A stretch of DNA of 64,000 bases from Thiohalocapsa sp964524185 (GTDB taxonomy: Bacteria > Pseudomonadota > Gammaproteobacteria > Chromatiales > Chromatiaceae). This document shows positions 25,267 through 35,111 of the stretch, piece after piece. Positions within the stretch are counted from its first letter, which is position 1. The number at the start of each line of letters is the position of its first letter. The translations under genes and the position numbers were made by a program. Location: the NCBI GenBank assembly GCA_964524185.1, contig CAZGCI010000004.1:1-64000 (forward strand), given 5' to 3'. The notes under the pieces are model-generated. The model had not been told where the DNA came from. It saw only the letters and a program-made list of their open reading frames with translations, and ran no database searches.

Positions 25267-27255
25267 ATGTTGCAGGCGATCAAAGAAAAGGCCCAAGGCT
25301 GGGTTGCGTGGGCTATCGTCATTCTCATTAGCATCCCGTTCGCCCTTTGGGGCATTCAGTCCTACCTGGGCGTGGGAGGGGAGCGGGTGGTCGCCCAAGT
25401 CGATGGGGCCAAGATCACCGACCGACAGCTCGACCGAAACGTCCAGCGCGCTCGCATGCAGCTGCGCGAGCGGCTCGGGGCCGCCTACGACCCCGACCTA
25501 TTTGACGCTGGAGCACTGCGCGAGCAGGTGCGCGAGCGCATGATCCGTGATGCCGTGCTGCTCGAAGCGTCGTACGACATGGGGCTGCGGGTCTCCGATC
25601 AAGCGGTGCGGGCGGCAATCCTCAGCGAGCCAGCCTTCCAGAGCGACGGTGCCTTCGACAAGGCGACCTACGAGCGGGTGTTGCGCTTACAAGGCCTGAC
25701 ACCGGCTGCATATGAGGAGCAGCTGAGGCAGGGCCTGCTCTCAACACAACTTGCCCGCGCCGTCAGGGCATCCGGTTTCACGACGGCCACCGAGCTGGCG
25801 ACAGCAACGCGCCTCATGCGTCAGCAGCGCGACATCGCCTATGTCCTGCTGCCGCACGTGCAGTTCGCCCAGGACCAGCAGCCAGCCGCAGACGAGATCG
25901 ACGCCTACTACGAACGTAACACCCAGCGGTTCGCCTCCCCGGAGCGCGTGAAGGTCTCCTACATCGTGTTGGATGCCGATGCGCTTGCCGCCGAGGATCT
26001 AAGCGACGCAGAGCTGCGAGCTGCTTACGAGGAACGCCTCGGCGAGCTCACCAGCCCGGAGCAGCGCCACATCCGCCACATCCTGCTCAGCGTCGCCGCT
26101 GATGCGGACTCGGCCGCGGCCGAAGCCGTCAAGGACCGCGCCGCAGCACTCAAAAGCGAGATCGCCGCCGGGGCCGACTTCGGCGCTTTGGCGGCTGAGC
26201 ATTCCGATGATCCGGGTAGTGCTGAGGCGGGCGGCGACCTTGGCATGGTGCCGCGCGGCATCATGGATCCGGCCTTTGAGCAGGCGGCCTTCGATTTGGC
26301 GCCGGGAGTGGTGAGCGATCCCGTGCGCAGCCGCTTTGGCTATCATCTCATCGAGGTGACGGCCATCGAGGGTGGTGAGCCCAAACCCTTCGACGAGGTC
26401 CGTGATGACCTCGCCCGCGAGCTGGGGCGCGGCAACGCCGAGGCCGTCTATTTCGAACTCGCCGAGCAGCTCGCGAACCTCACCTTTGAGTCCCCAGACA
26501 GCCTCATACCGGCAGCAGAGACCCTCGGGCTGGAGATTCAGACCAGCGACTGGATCGAGCGCAGCGGCGGCGAGGGCATCCTCGGCAGCCCGAAGGTGGC
26601 GGATGCGGCTTTCAGCGAGGACGTTCTGGTGCGCGGCAACAATAGTGAGCTCATCGAGCCTGATCGCGATCGCATGCGCGCCATTGTGCTGCGCGTGGAT
26701 GAGCATGAGACTGCCGCGCCGCAGCCGCTGGAGGCAGTGCGCGACGAGATCGTCGCAGCGCTGCAACAGCAGCAGGCGGCGCAAGCTGCCCTCGCGGAGG
26801 CGGAGTCGATGGTGGAGCGCCTGCGAGGTGGCGCTGACCTGGCGTCACTGGCTGCAGCGCCTGCGGAGACTGACCAGCCGCCGGAGGAGGCGGAAACTGA
26901 GGCGCCGTCCAACGCCGAGGCTGCTGCTCAGCCGCGCCTGCAGGAGCTTGGGCTGGTGTCGCGCAATCAGGCGGACGTCCCGCCCAGGGTGCTGGAGCTT
27001 GCCTTTGCGGCGCCGGCGCCGAGCGACGGCGGTGCAACCTACATCGCCGGCCAGCAGCCGGACGGTGACGCGCTGGTCGTCGCGGTGCGCAGTGTCGAGG
27101 ACGGCAGTCTCGATGACCTAGAGCCCGCGGTGCGCGATGCAGAGCGTAGTCTGCTCACCCAGATCGGTGCGGAGCACGACTTCGAGCAGGTGCTCGACGA
27201 CCTCGTCGCTCGGGCCGACATCCGGCGTGAGGCCCTCGCTCGGGACACACCCTGA
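25267..27255 (+). CDS. ppiD: Periplasmic folding chaperone PpiD (SurA-N and PpiC domains)
   Basis: A protein of 662 residues. One N-terminal membrane helix (about 14-36) follows a short basic cytoplasmic start (MLQAIKEKAQGW), so the bulk is periplasmic and anchored near the Sec translocon. A SurA-like N-domain occupies roughly residues 40-180. The parvulin domain lies near residues 260-365 (RHIRHILLSV, SDDPGSAEAGGDLGMV, FGYHLIEV), and a second helical chaperone region follows. In E. coli PpiD the parvulin domain is inactive; activity here is undetermined. It follows hupB and the tRNA pair, completing the conserved order, and converges on fabI. Confidence 0.93.
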   Translation: MLQAIKEKAQGWVAWAIVILISIPFALWGIQSYLGVGGERVVAQVDGAKITDRQLDRNVQRARMQLRERLGAAYDPDLFDAGALREQVRERMIRDAVLLEASYDMGLRVSDQAVRAAILSEPAFQSDGAFDKATYERVLRLQGLTPAAYEEQLRQGLLSTQLARAVRASGFTTATELATATRLMRQQRDIAYVLLPHVQFAQDQQPAADEIDAYYERNTQRFASPERVKVSYIVLDADALAAEDLSDAELRAAYEERLGELTSPEQRHIRHILLSVAADADSAAAEAVKDRAAALKSEIAAGADFGALAAEHSDDPGSAEAGGDLGMVPRGIMDPAFEQAAFDLAPGVVSDPVRSRFGYHLIEVTAIEGGEPKPFDEVRDDLARELGRGNAEAVYFELAEQLANLTFESPDSLIPAAETLGLEIQTSDWIERSGGEGILGSPKVADAAFSEDVLVRGNNSELIEPDRDRMRAIVLRVDEHETAAPQPLEAVRDEIVAALQQQQAAQAALAEAESMVERLRGGADLASLAAAPAETDQPPEEAETEAPSNAEAAAQPRLQELGLVSRNQADVPPRVLELAFAAPAPSDGGATYIAGQQPDGDALVVAVRSVEDGSLDDLEPAVRDAERSLLTQIGAEHDFEQVLDDLVARADIRREALARDTP

Positions 27256-27398
27256 CGGCCGTAGCTCGGCTCACCCAGTGGGTGACGCGAAGAACGCGCC
27301 CGGATCGAAACCGGCACAGACACCTGCAAACACGCGGGAGCGGTCAACTGCTCTTTTTAGGTTCAAGCCTGGGCCCGTCTGCACCTCGGTTTCGGCCC

Positions 27399-27434
27399 TA
27401 GCCCAGCTATCAGCCCAGCCATCCGCCCAGCCGC
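27399..27434 (+). repeat. 12-bp CAGCCCAGCCAT-type short array
   Basis: Three imperfect 12-base units (TAGCCCAGCTAT, CAGCCCAGCCAT, CCGCCCAGCCGC) lie between the convergent ends of ppiD and fabI. The core CAGCCCAGCCATC recurs in a second array at 40771-40812. Confidence 0.6.
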
Positions 27435-27445
27435 CGGGTCACCCG

Positions 27446-28222
27446 TCAGCCTAGCCCGAGGATGTGATAACCCGTATCCACGTAGAGCACGTCCCCGGTG
27501 ATGCCGGAGGAGAGGTCAGAGCACAGGAAGGCGGCCGCGTTGCCCACCTCCTCGATGGTCACGTTGCGCCGCAGCGGCGTTCGCTCTTCCACCTGCTTCA
27601 GCATGTTGCGGAAGTCCGCAATGCCCGCCGCCGCCAGCGTGCGGATCGGCCCCGCAGAGACCGCGTTGACCCGCGTGCCCTCTGGGCCGAGTGCCGCCGC
27701 CAGGTAGCGGACATTGGCCTCGAGGCTGGCCTTGGCAACGCCCATGACGTTGTAGTTTGGCACCGCTCGTACGGCCCCCAGGTAGCTCATGGTCACGAGC
27801 GCACCGTTGCGCCCGGCCATCAGCGCCCGCCCGGCCTTGGCGAGTGCGCCGAAGCTGTAGGAACTGATATCGTGTGCCGTCGCGAAGCCCTCACGGGTCA
27901 GCGCGTCGGCGTAGTTGCCCTCGAGTTCCTCTTTGGGGGCGAAGGCTATAGCGTGTACGATGCCGTCGAGACCGTCCCAGTGCGCCCCGAGGGCCTCGAA
28001 GCAGGCATCGATCTGCGCATCACTGCTGACGTCCAGCGGTAGCGCGATGTTGGAATCAACGGAGCTGGCCAGATCTTCGACCCGCCCTTTGAGCTTCTCG
28101 CCCTGGTAGGTGAAGGCCAGCTGCGCGCCCTCCCGGCGCATGGCCTGTGCAACGCCCCAGGCGATGGAGCGATTGCTCGCGACGCCAGTGATAAGAAAAC
28201 GTTTGTCGGTCAAAAACCCCAT
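27446..28222 (-). CDS. fabI: Enoyl-[acyl-carrier-protein] reductase (NADH)
   Basis: A protein of 258 residues, the short-chain dehydrogenase that performs the last reduction in each round of fatty-acid elongation and is the target of triclosan-type inhibitors. ITGVASNRSIAWG is the FabI nucleotide-binding motif (with Ser-Ile-Ala instead of the SDR glycines). The catalytic Tyr157 and Lys164 are in the Y-x6-K arrangement (PNYNVMGVAK), with Tyr147 before them. Length and motifs are typical. It converges on ppiD and is divergent from the ABC importer operon. Confidence 0.96.
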   Translation of the reverse strand: MGFLTDKRFLITGVASNRSIAWGVAQAMRREGAQLAFTYQGEKLKGRVEDLASSVDSNIALPLDVSSDAQIDACFEALGAHWDGLDGIVHAIAFAPKEELEGNYADALTREGFATAHDISSYSFGALAKAGRALMAGRNGALVTMSYLGAVRAVPNYNVMGVAKASLEANVRYLAAALGPEGTRVNAVSAGPIRTLAAAGIADFRNMLKQVEERTPLRRNVTIEEVGNAAAFLCSDLSSGITGDVLYVDTGYHILGLG

Positions 28223-28329
28223 CAGATGGTCCCCGTAGTGCGCCGGTGTGAGTCAGTTTGGCAAGCGTGAAGCGGGCAGCGCATAACACCCTGCAACCGC
28301 GACGGCATCACATTACCGAAAGCCTTCCA

Positions 28330-30558
28330 ATGGCGAAAGCAAAAGCAGAACGGGACCCCGCGCGCGTCATGGACCTGCGGTTCTGGTCGAGACCCCTGCG
28401 TTGGGGCGCGTACTTGCTGCTGGTTGCAACAGCGCCGCTGCTGCTGGTGGCCTGCGGCGACGGGCCCTGGAACAACCCGCACCCAGAGAGCCAAGCCGGC
28501 GAGAACATCCTCTACGGCGCATTTACCGAGCGTCCGAAGCACCTGGATCCGGTGCGCTCCTATAGTTCCAATGAATATGCCTTCATCGCACAGATCTACG
28601 AGCCGCCGCTGCAGTACCACTTTCTGAAGCGGCCCTACACCCTGGTGCCCTTGACGGCTGAGACGGTGCCAGAACCAACACACCTTGACGCCGACGGTAA
28701 CCGCCTCCCGGCAGACGCCGATGCGGGCCAGATTGCCGCGACGGAATACCTCATCCGCATCCGGCCGGGCATCCAATACCAGCCGCACCCGGCCTTCGCG
28801 AAGGACGCCGACGAGACCTTCCTCTACCACGATTTGTCGCCGCGACAGATCGGTCGCCTGAACAAGCTCTCAGACCTGCCGGAGACCGGCAGTCGGGAGC
28901 TGACGGCGGAAGACTACGTGTATCAAATCAAACGCCTTGCGGCGCCCTGGCTGCACTCACCCATCGCTGGGCTGTTGAGCGAGCATGTCCTCGGGTTCAA
29001 GGCCTTTTCAGAGCGCCTTGAGGGCGCTGTACCTGGGCCCGCCGACGGCGAGCGGCCATTCTTCGACCTGCGCCAACTCGACTTTCCGGGCGCCGAGGTG
29101 ATCGATCGCTACAGCTACAAGGTGCGTATCGACGGCCGCTATCCGCAGTTTGTCTATTGGTTGGCTATGCCGTTCTTCGCGCCCATGCCCTGGGAGGCCG
29201 AGGCGCTGACGAACCAGCCCGGGATGAAAGACAAAAATATCACCTTGGACTGGTACCCGGTGGGAACGGGGCCGTTCATGCTCACCGAGAACAACCCAAA
29301 TTTGCGGATGGTGTTGTCGCGCAACCCCAACTTCCATGGCGAGACCTACCCGACGCAGGGTATGCCCGGGGATGCTGAGTTGGGACTGCTCGCCGACGCA
29401 GGCAAGCCGCTGCCGTTTGTGGATCGTGCGGTCTACAGCCTGGAGAAGGAAAGCATCCCCTACTGGAACAAATTTCTTCAGGGCTATTACGACACCTCCG
29501 GCATCAGCTCCGACGCCTTCGACCAAGCCGTGCGCTTCGACGCCGCCGGCGAGGCTGGCCTCACCGACGATATGCAGGCCAAGGGCATTCAGCTCAGCAC
29601 TGCGGTGCAGACGTCCATCTGGTACATGGGCTTCAACATGGAGGACGACGTCGTTGGCGGCGACTCCGAGCAGGCCCGGTTGCTGCGCCAGGCCATCAGC
29701 ATCGCCGTGGACTTCGGCGAATTTATCTCGATCTTCGCCAACGGCCGCGGTGTGCAGGGCCAGGGCCCGGTGCCGCCCGGCATCTTCGGCCACCGCGTCG
29801 GTGCAGCCGGCGTCAACCCGGTGGTCTTCGATTGGAAGAATGAACGCCCTGTGCGCAAATCCATCGCCGAGGCGCGGGCACTGATGGCAGCGGCGGGTTA
29901 CCGGGATGGGCGTAATCCGGAGACTGGCCGCCCGCTGAGCATCTATTACGAGGCGATGGACGCTGGCCCGGATGGCAAAGCCAGGCTCAATTGGATGCGT
30001 AAGCAGTTCGCCAAGCTGGGCATCGAGCTCATCGTTCGCGCCACCGATTACAACCGCTTTCAGGAGAAGATGCGTAAGGGCACCGGCCAGGTATTCATGT
30101 GGGGCTGGAATGCAGACTATCCGGACCCGGAAAACTTCTTCTTTTTGCTCTATGGACCAAACCGCAAGATCGACGGCGGCGAGAATGCGGCCAACTACAG
30201 CAATCCGGAATTCGACCGGCTCTTCGAGCAAATGAAGGATATGCCCGACGGTCCTGAGCGCCAAGCGGTCATCGACCGCATGACCGACATTGTCCGCCAT
30301 GATGCCCCGTGGTCCTTCGGCTTCTATCCCGAGTCCTTCAGCCTGCACCATCAATGGATCGGCAATGTGAAGCCGAACCTCATGGCCAACAACACCTTGA
30401 AGTACCTGAATCTTGAGCCCGACCTCCGCGAGGACATGCGCGCCGCCTGGAATCCACCCGTGCTCTGGCCCATCGCCGCCTTGATTTCCGTGCTGGCCCT
30501 CGGGGCGCTGCCGGCCGTTGCCATCGCCCGCCGGCGTGAGCGGAGCAGCGCCCTGTGA
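28330..30558 (+). CDS. Extracellular solute-binding protein, family 5 (YejA/peptide type)
   Basis: A protein of 742 residues that should deliver an oligopeptide-like ligand to the permeases encoded next. The N-terminus has basic residues, a hydrophobic segment and a lipobox-like LLLVAC-GDG, so it is probably a lipoprotein. SBP_bac_5 hallmarks include PKHLDPVRSYSSNEY, WYPVGTGPFML, the RQAISIAVDF helix and the MFMWGWNADYPDPENF-type stretch near residue 590. Unusually the C-terminus has a second hydrophobic helix (LWPIAALISVLALGALPAVA) and then RRRER, which would anchor it in the inner membrane. It is longer than E. coli YejA (604). The start is uncertain: ATG 28330 is chosen, and ATG 28369 is an alternative. 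Confidence 0.85.
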   Translation: MAKAKAERDPARVMDLRFWSRPLRWGAYLLLVATAPLLLVACGDGPWNNPHPESQAGENILYGAFTERPKHLDPVRSYSSNEYAFIAQIYEPPLQYHFLKRPYTLVPLTAETVPEPTHLDADGNRLPADADAGQIAATEYLIRIRPGIQYQPHPAFAKDADETFLYHDLSPRQIGRLNKLSDLPETGSRELTAEDYVYQIKRLAAPWLHSPIAGLLSEHVLGFKAFSERLEGAVPGPADGERPFFDLRQLDFPGAEVIDRYSYKVRIDGRYPQFVYWLAMPFFAPMPWEAEALTNQPGMKDKNITLDWYPVGTGPFMLTENNPNLRMVLSRNPNFHGETYPTQGMPGDAELGLLADAGKPLPFVDRAVYSLEKESIPYWNKFLQGYYDTSGISSDAFDQAVRFDAAGEAGLTDDMQAKGIQLSTAVQTSIWYMGFNMEDDVVGGDSEQARLLRQAISIAVDFGEFISIFANGRGVQGQGPVPPGIFGHRVGAAGVNPVVFDWKNERPVRKSIAEARALMAAAGYRDGRNPETGRPLSIYYEAMDAGPDGKARLNWMRKQFAKLGIELIVRATDYNRFQEKMRKGTGQVFMWGWNADYPDPENFFFLLYGPNRKIDGGENAANYSNPEFDRLFEQMKDMPDGPERQAVIDRMTDIVRHDAPWSFGFYPESFSLHHQWIGNVKPNLMANNTLKYLNLEPDLREDMRAAWNPPVLWPIAALISVLALGALPAVAIARRRERSSAL

Positions 30559-31532
30559 GTGCCTACATCATCCGCCGGCTACTGTACGCCATTCCTATTT
30601 TGGTCGGCGTCAATCTGATCACCTTCTTGCTCTTTTTCGTCGTCAACTCACCGGATGACATGGCGCGCATGCAGCTCGGCGACAAACGGGTCACCGAAGA
30701 GGCCGTGCAGGCCTGGAAAGCAGACCACGGCTACGATCGGCCCTTGCTTTTCAACCCGCAGGCTCAGGGCTTGGATAAGCTCACAGAGAGCATCTTCTTT
30801 CAAAAGTCCGTCAAGCTGTTTGCGTTCAACTTTGGCACCTCGGACAACGGCCGGGATATCGGCTACGACATCCGCCAGCGTATGTGGCCAAGTTTGGCGA
30901 TCGCATTGCCGGTGCTGCTGGTGGGGCTCGCCATCAATATCAGCTATGCACTGATGATCGTCTTTTTCCGAGCCACCTATATCGATGTCGGTAGCGTCGT
31001 CTTACTTGTGGCCATGATGTCCATCTCCGGACTCTTCTATATCATCGGCGGGCAGTTTCTGATTGGCAAGCTCTTCCACCTGGTGCCCATTTCCGGCTAT
31101 GACACTGGGCTGGATGCTTCCAAGTTCCTCATTCTGCCGGTCATCGTGGGCGTGGTGGGTGGCATTGGCACTGGCACCCGGCTCTATCGCACGTTCTTCC
31201 TGGAAGAGGTCAACTGCGACTACGTGCGCACCGCCCGGGCCAAGGGTCTGCGCGAGGGCGTCGTGTTGTTCCGCCACGTACTGAAGAATGCGCTGATTCC
31301 CATTTTGACCGGCGTCGTTGCTGTCCTGCCGCTCCTGTTCATGGGCGCACTCATCACCGAGTCCTTCTTTGGTATCCCTGGGCTCGGCAGCTATACCATT
31401 GACGCCATCAATGGTCAGGACTTCGCCATCGTTCGCGCGATGGTGTTCTTGGGCTCTGTGCTCTACATCCTCGGCCTGATCCTCACCGACATCTCCTACA
31501 CGCTGGTGGACCCACGGGTGCGTTTCTCATGA
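30555..31532 (+). CDS. Peptide ABC transporter permease (YejB-like)
   Basis: A protein of 325 residues with six predicted membrane helices. The N-terminus IIRRLLYAIPILVGVNLITFLLFF is characteristic of the DppB/OppB/YejB family. The EAA loop that docks the ATPase is visible as DYVRTARAKGLREGVVLFRHVLKNAL. It starts with a GTG that overlaps the stop of the binding-protein gene, indicating translational coupling. Best fit is the first permease of a YejABEF-type importer. A 31-base gap leads to the second permease. Confidence 0.9.
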   Translation: MSAYIIRRLLYAIPILVGVNLITFLLFFVVNSPDDMARMQLGDKRVTEEAVQAWKADHGYDRPLLFNPQAQGLDKLTESIFFQKSVKLFAFNFGTSDNGRDIGYDIRQRMWPSLAIALPVLLVGLAINISYALMIVFFRATYIDVGSVVLLVAMMSISGLFYIIGGQFLIGKLFHLVPISGYDTGLDASKFLILPVIVGVVGGIGTGTRLYRTFFLEEVNCDYVRTARAKGLREGVVLFRHVLKNALIPILTGVVAVLPLLFMGALITESFFGIPGLGSYTIDAINGQDFAIVRAMVFLGSVLYILGLILTDISYTLVDPRVRFS

Positions 31533-31563
31533 GAACGGCCGTCTCGACGGGGAGGCTCTCGGC

Positions 31564-33030
31564 ATGCCGGTGATCCTGACCACAGATGCGCTGATCTTCC
31601 TCTTGCTCGCGGTGGCGCTGGGCTACGGCGTCTATGCTTCGCAACACGAGCACCTGCGCGCGCCCTGGCGCAGTGTCGCCCAGTCCCGGGTAGGCGTCGC
31701 GGCGTTGGTGGTCATCGGCGTCTACCTGCTGATCGGTCTGTTGGATTCCCTGCACTTTCATCCGCGGATTGAGCCGGTGGCGGCGAGCGAGTCCGCCCTC
31801 CCGACCGAGGCGGATGCCGCCCGTGGGGAGGTCCCCGCTGCCACCGAGAACGCACAAGCGCGCTATTCCACGCAAGTCCTGTCCGTGCTGGATGTGGTTC
31901 TGACCGGCCTCAGAGAGCGGCAGGAAAAGACCTTCTCGGCCCCCTTTGCAACGCACCTGTTTGTCAAAGAGCCCATCGAGCAACCGGACGGAAGTATCGT
32001 GCGTGGCTATCCGCCACTAGAGCACGGCGGTGCCCATTTGAAAGATCCGTCGCGGCGGGGCTTCGACATCGCCGTGCGTGCCGTGCTCGGCGCCATCAAG
32101 GGGCTCTTGGTCTGGATGGCGCTGACAGCCGGCTTGGTGTGGCTCGTCGCCCACGCCCGCGGTGAGCCCTATAACGATGGTGCCCGGTCCATCTGGGAAG
32201 GCCGCACCGACGTGCCCTGGCGCGTGGCGCTCGTGACGCTGGCCGCCATGCTCGTGCTCGCCTTCGTCAGCGCCGAGCTGGCGGCGGGGTATCACATCCT
32301 CGGCACCGACAAGGTGGGTGAAGACGTCTTCTATCAGAGCCTGAAGAGCATTCGCACGGGTCTCCTTATCGGGACGCTCACGACCCTTGTCATGCTGCCT
32401 GCGGCGGTGATTCTGGGCATCATGGCCGGTTACTTCCGTGGGCTGACGGACGACATCATCCAGTACCTCTACACCACCTTGAACTCCATCCCTGGTGTAC
32501 TGCTCATCGCCGCGGCCATCCTCATGCTGCAGGTGTACATGACCAACAATGCCGATCAGTTCGAGAGCCTGGTGCAGCGCGCGGACCTGCGCTTGCTCTT
32601 CCTATGCATCATCCTCGGCGTCACCAGCTGGACCGGCCTCTGCCGGCTGTTACGGGGCGAGTCCCTGAAGCTCCGTGAGCAGGACTATGTGCAGGCGGCG
32701 ACGGCGCTGGGCGTGCGCCACTCAACCATCATTGCCCGGCACATCCTGCCGAACGTGCTGCACATCGTGATGATCACCGTGGTGCTGGACTTCAGCGGGT
32801 TGGTGCTTGCCGAGGCGGTGCTCTCGTATGTCAACATCGGCGTCGATCCGACCATGAACAGCTGGGGCAACATGATCAACAGCGCGCGCTTGGAACTGGC
32901 CCGCGAGCCCGTCGTCTGGTGGTCGCTCACCGCTGCGTTCGTCTTTATGTTCACCCTGGTCTTGGCGGCGAACCTGTTCGCAGACGTCGTGCGCGATGCC
33001 TTCGATCCGCGCCTGGCGAGGGTCCAATGA
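31564..33030 (+). CDS. Peptide ABC transporter permease (YejE-like) with a long insert
   Basis: A protein of 488 residues, well above the usual 300-350 of OppC/YejE permeases. The C-terminal half is standard: GTDKVGEDVFYQSLKSIRTGLLIG, then the EAA loop EQDYVQAATALGVRHSTIIARHILPN, then VLSYVNIGVDP. Before it come two N-terminal helices, then a ~110-residue non-membrane insert (about 65-175) rich in charged residues, then two more helices. The insert probably sits in the periplasm, where it could contact the binding protein. Its last codons overlap the ATPase start as ATGA. Confidence 0.88.
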   Translation: MPVILTTDALIFLLLAVALGYGVYASQHEHLRAPWRSVAQSRVGVAALVVIGVYLLIGLLDSLHFHPRIEPVAASESALPTEADAARGEVPAATENAQARYSTQVLSVLDVVLTGLRERQEKTFSAPFATHLFVKEPIEQPDGSIVRGYPPLEHGGAHLKDPSRRGFDIAVRAVLGAIKGLLVWMALTAGLVWLVAHARGEPYNDGARSIWEGRTDVPWRVALVTLAAMLVLAFVSAELAAGYHILGTDKVGEDVFYQSLKSIRTGLLIGTLTTLVMLPAAVILGIMAGYFRGLTDDIIQYLYTTLNSIPGVLLIAAAILMLQVYMTNNADQFESLVQRADLRLLFLCIILGVTSWTGLCRLLRGESLKLREQDYVQAATALGVRHSTIIARHILPNVLHIVMITVVLDFSGLVLAEAVLSYVNIGVDPTMNSWGNMINSARLELAREPVVWWSLTAAFVFMFTLVLAANLFADVVRDAFDPRLARVQ

Positions 33031-35111
33031 GCCGCACCGCCGCTGCTGTGCCTGCCGATAACGCCGACGGCGCGTTGCTTGAGGTCACCGGTCTGACCAC
33101 GGAGCTGCCCCCGTCCCGTGGTGGTGAGCGACCCGTGCGCGTCTGTGACGACGTTGGTTTCAGCATCCGCCCCGGGGAAACCCTCGCCCTGCTCGGCGAG
33201 TCCGGCTGCGGCAAGTCGATGACGGCGTTGTCGTTGATGCGCCTGCTGCCCCTGGGCGGCCGGATCGTCTCGGGTGCCGTCGGGCTCGGCGGCACCGACC
33301 TGCTCCGGCTGCCGGAGCGGGACATGCGCCGCATCCGTGGCGGGCGCATGGGCATGATTTTCCAAGAGCCGCAGACCTCGCTGAATCCGGTGCTGACCGT
33401 CGGCGCGCAGATCGCCGAAGCCGTGCGGGTGCACGAGGGCAGGGCGCGCAGCAGTGTCCCCGCGCGCGTCGTGGAGCTTTTGCGCGCCGTCGGCATCCCC
33501 GACCCGGAGCGCCGCGCAGAGGAGTATCCACACCAGCTCTCCGGTGGCATGAAGCAGCGCGTGATGGTTGCCATGGCCCTGGCCGGTGACCCGGAACTCC
33601 TGATCGCCGACGAGCCCACCACCGCGCTCGACGTCACCATCCAGGCCCAAGTGCTACAGCTGCTCAAGGGTGTGCAACGGGAGCGCGGTATGGCCGTGCT
33701 GCTCATTACCCACGATCTTGGCGTCGTCGCCGAGACGGCGGACCGACTGGCGGTGATGTACGCCGGCCAGATCGTTGAGCAGGCGAGCGTCGAGACCTTC
33801 TTTGCGGGGCCGGCGCATCCGTACAGCCGCAAACTGCTGGAAAGCCTGCCGGACGCGGACAAGCGCGCTGGCGCGCTGGCCGTCATCCCCGGGCGGGTAC
33901 CGCCGCTAGACCAGGATTTTGATGGTTGTCGGTTTGCGCCGCGCTGCTTCCGCGCCATGGAGCGCTGCCATGACAACCACCCCGGCTGGTTCGACGCAGG
34001 GGCCGAGCAGCGCGTGCGCTGCCTGCTGTGGGAGGAGGACACGCCCGAGTTTGCGCCGGTGTCCGCCCAGGCGGTCACCAGCGGCGCAGAGGCGGCTGGA
34101 GCCGGCGATCTGCTGCTGCGAACCGATGGCCTCAAAGTCCACTTCCCGGTGCGTCGCGGGCTGTTCAAACGGACGGTGGGTCACGTCAAAGCCGTCGACG
34201 GCCTTGACCTGACCCTCTATGCCGGCCGCACGCTGGCGTTGGTGGGCGAGTCCGGCTGCGGCAAGACCACCGCCGGCAAGGGCATCTTGCAGCTTTTGCA
34301 GCCCACGGCGGGTGCCGTGCACTACGACGGCGTCGATCTGGCACGGCTCACGCCCGGGCGCCTGCGGCCCTATCGCAAGGATCTCCAGGTCATCTTCCAG
34401 GATCCCTTCGCGTCCATGAACCCGCGCATGCTCGTGGAGGACATCGTCGGCGAAGGGCTGCAGGCGCTCGGGCTCGCAGCGAGCCGTGCCGAGCGGCGCG
34501 CGCGTGTCGCAGCCCTGCTGGAGCAGGTGGGTATCGGTGAGCAGGCCATGGGCCGCTACCCACATGAGTTCTCTGGCGGCCAGCGCCAGCGCATCTGCAT
34601 CGCCCGGGCGCTGGCGGTAGAGCCCAAGCTCATCGTCTGCGACGAGCCCACCAGCGCGCTCGATGTCTCGGTCCAAGCGCAAATTCTGAACCTGTTGAAA
34701 CAGCTCCAGCAGGACCTTGGCCTGACCTACCTCTTCATTACCCACGACATCTCGGTGGTGTCCTATCTCGCCCATGAGGTTGCGGTCATGTATCTCGGCC
34801 GCATCGTCGAGCAGGGCACGGCCGACCAGATCCTCGACACGCCGCAACATCCCTACACGAAGGCCCTGCTGTCCGCGGTGCCCGTCGTCGAGAAGGCGCA
34901 GCGGCGCAACATCATCCGGCTGGAAGGCGACATGCCGTCGCCGGCTGACCCGCCCGCCGGCTGTCATTTTCATCCGCGCTGTCCCGAGGCGCTGCCCGAG
35001 TGTGCCCATGCCTACCCCGAGGCGCGCCACCTCGAGGACGGGCGAGTCGTCCGCTGCGTGCGGGTTGAGGCCATCGCAGCGCAATCAGCTCGAGCCGCTG
35101 ATCGAGGCTAG
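33027..35111 (+). CDS. Peptide ABC transporter ATP-binding protein, two fused ABC domains (YejF-like)
   Basis: A protein of 694 residues with two nucleotide-binding domains in one chain, as in YejF and GsiA. Domain 1 has GESGCGKSMTALS (Walker A), LSGGMKQRV (signature) and LLIADEPTTALD (Walker B). Domain 2 has GESGCGKTTAGK, FSGGQRQRI and LIVCDEPTSALD. Each is followed by an oligopeptide-type C-terminal extension with Cys-rich segments (FAPRCFRAMERC, HPRCPEALPEC), which may bind a metal cluster as in Dpp/Opp ATPases. The ATG at 33027 overlaps the permease stop. Together the four genes form a complete importer, most likely for peptides. Confidence 0.93.
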   Translation: MSRTAAAVPADNADGALLEVTGLTTELPPSRGGERPVRVCDDVGFSIRPGETLALLGESGCGKSMTALSLMRLLPLGGRIVSGAVGLGGTDLLRLPERDMRRIRGGRMGMIFQEPQTSLNPVLTVGAQIAEAVRVHEGRARSSVPARVVELLRAVGIPDPERRAEEYPHQLSGGMKQRVMVAMALAGDPELLIADEPTTALDVTIQAQVLQLLKGVQRERGMAVLLITHDLGVVAETADRLAVMYAGQIVEQASVETFFAGPAHPYSRKLLESLPDADKRAGALAVIPGRVPPLDQDFDGCRFAPRCFRAMERCHDNHPGWFDAGAEQRVRCLLWEEDTPEFAPVSAQAVTSGAEAAGAGDLLLRTDGLKVHFPVRRGLFKRTVGHVKAVDGLDLTLYAGRTLALVGESGCGKTTAGKGILQLLQPTAGAVHYDGVDLARLTPGRLRPYRKDLQVIFQDPFASMNPRMLVEDIVGEGLQALGLAASRAERRARVAALLEQVGIGEQAMGRYPHEFSGGQRQRICIARALAVEPKLIVCDEPTSALDVSVQAQILNLLKQLQQDLGLTYLFITHDISVVSYLAHEVAVMYLGRIVEQGTADQILDTPQHPYTKALLSAVPVVEKAQRRNIIRLEGDMPSPADPPAGCHFHPRCPEALPECAHAYPEARHLEDGRVVRCVRVEAIAAQSARAADRG

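Noticed and set aside
29008..30354. 448-residue minus-strand open frame inside the binding-protein gene
   Set aside because: It is a codon-bias shadow of the solute-binding protein, with no motif and no start context.
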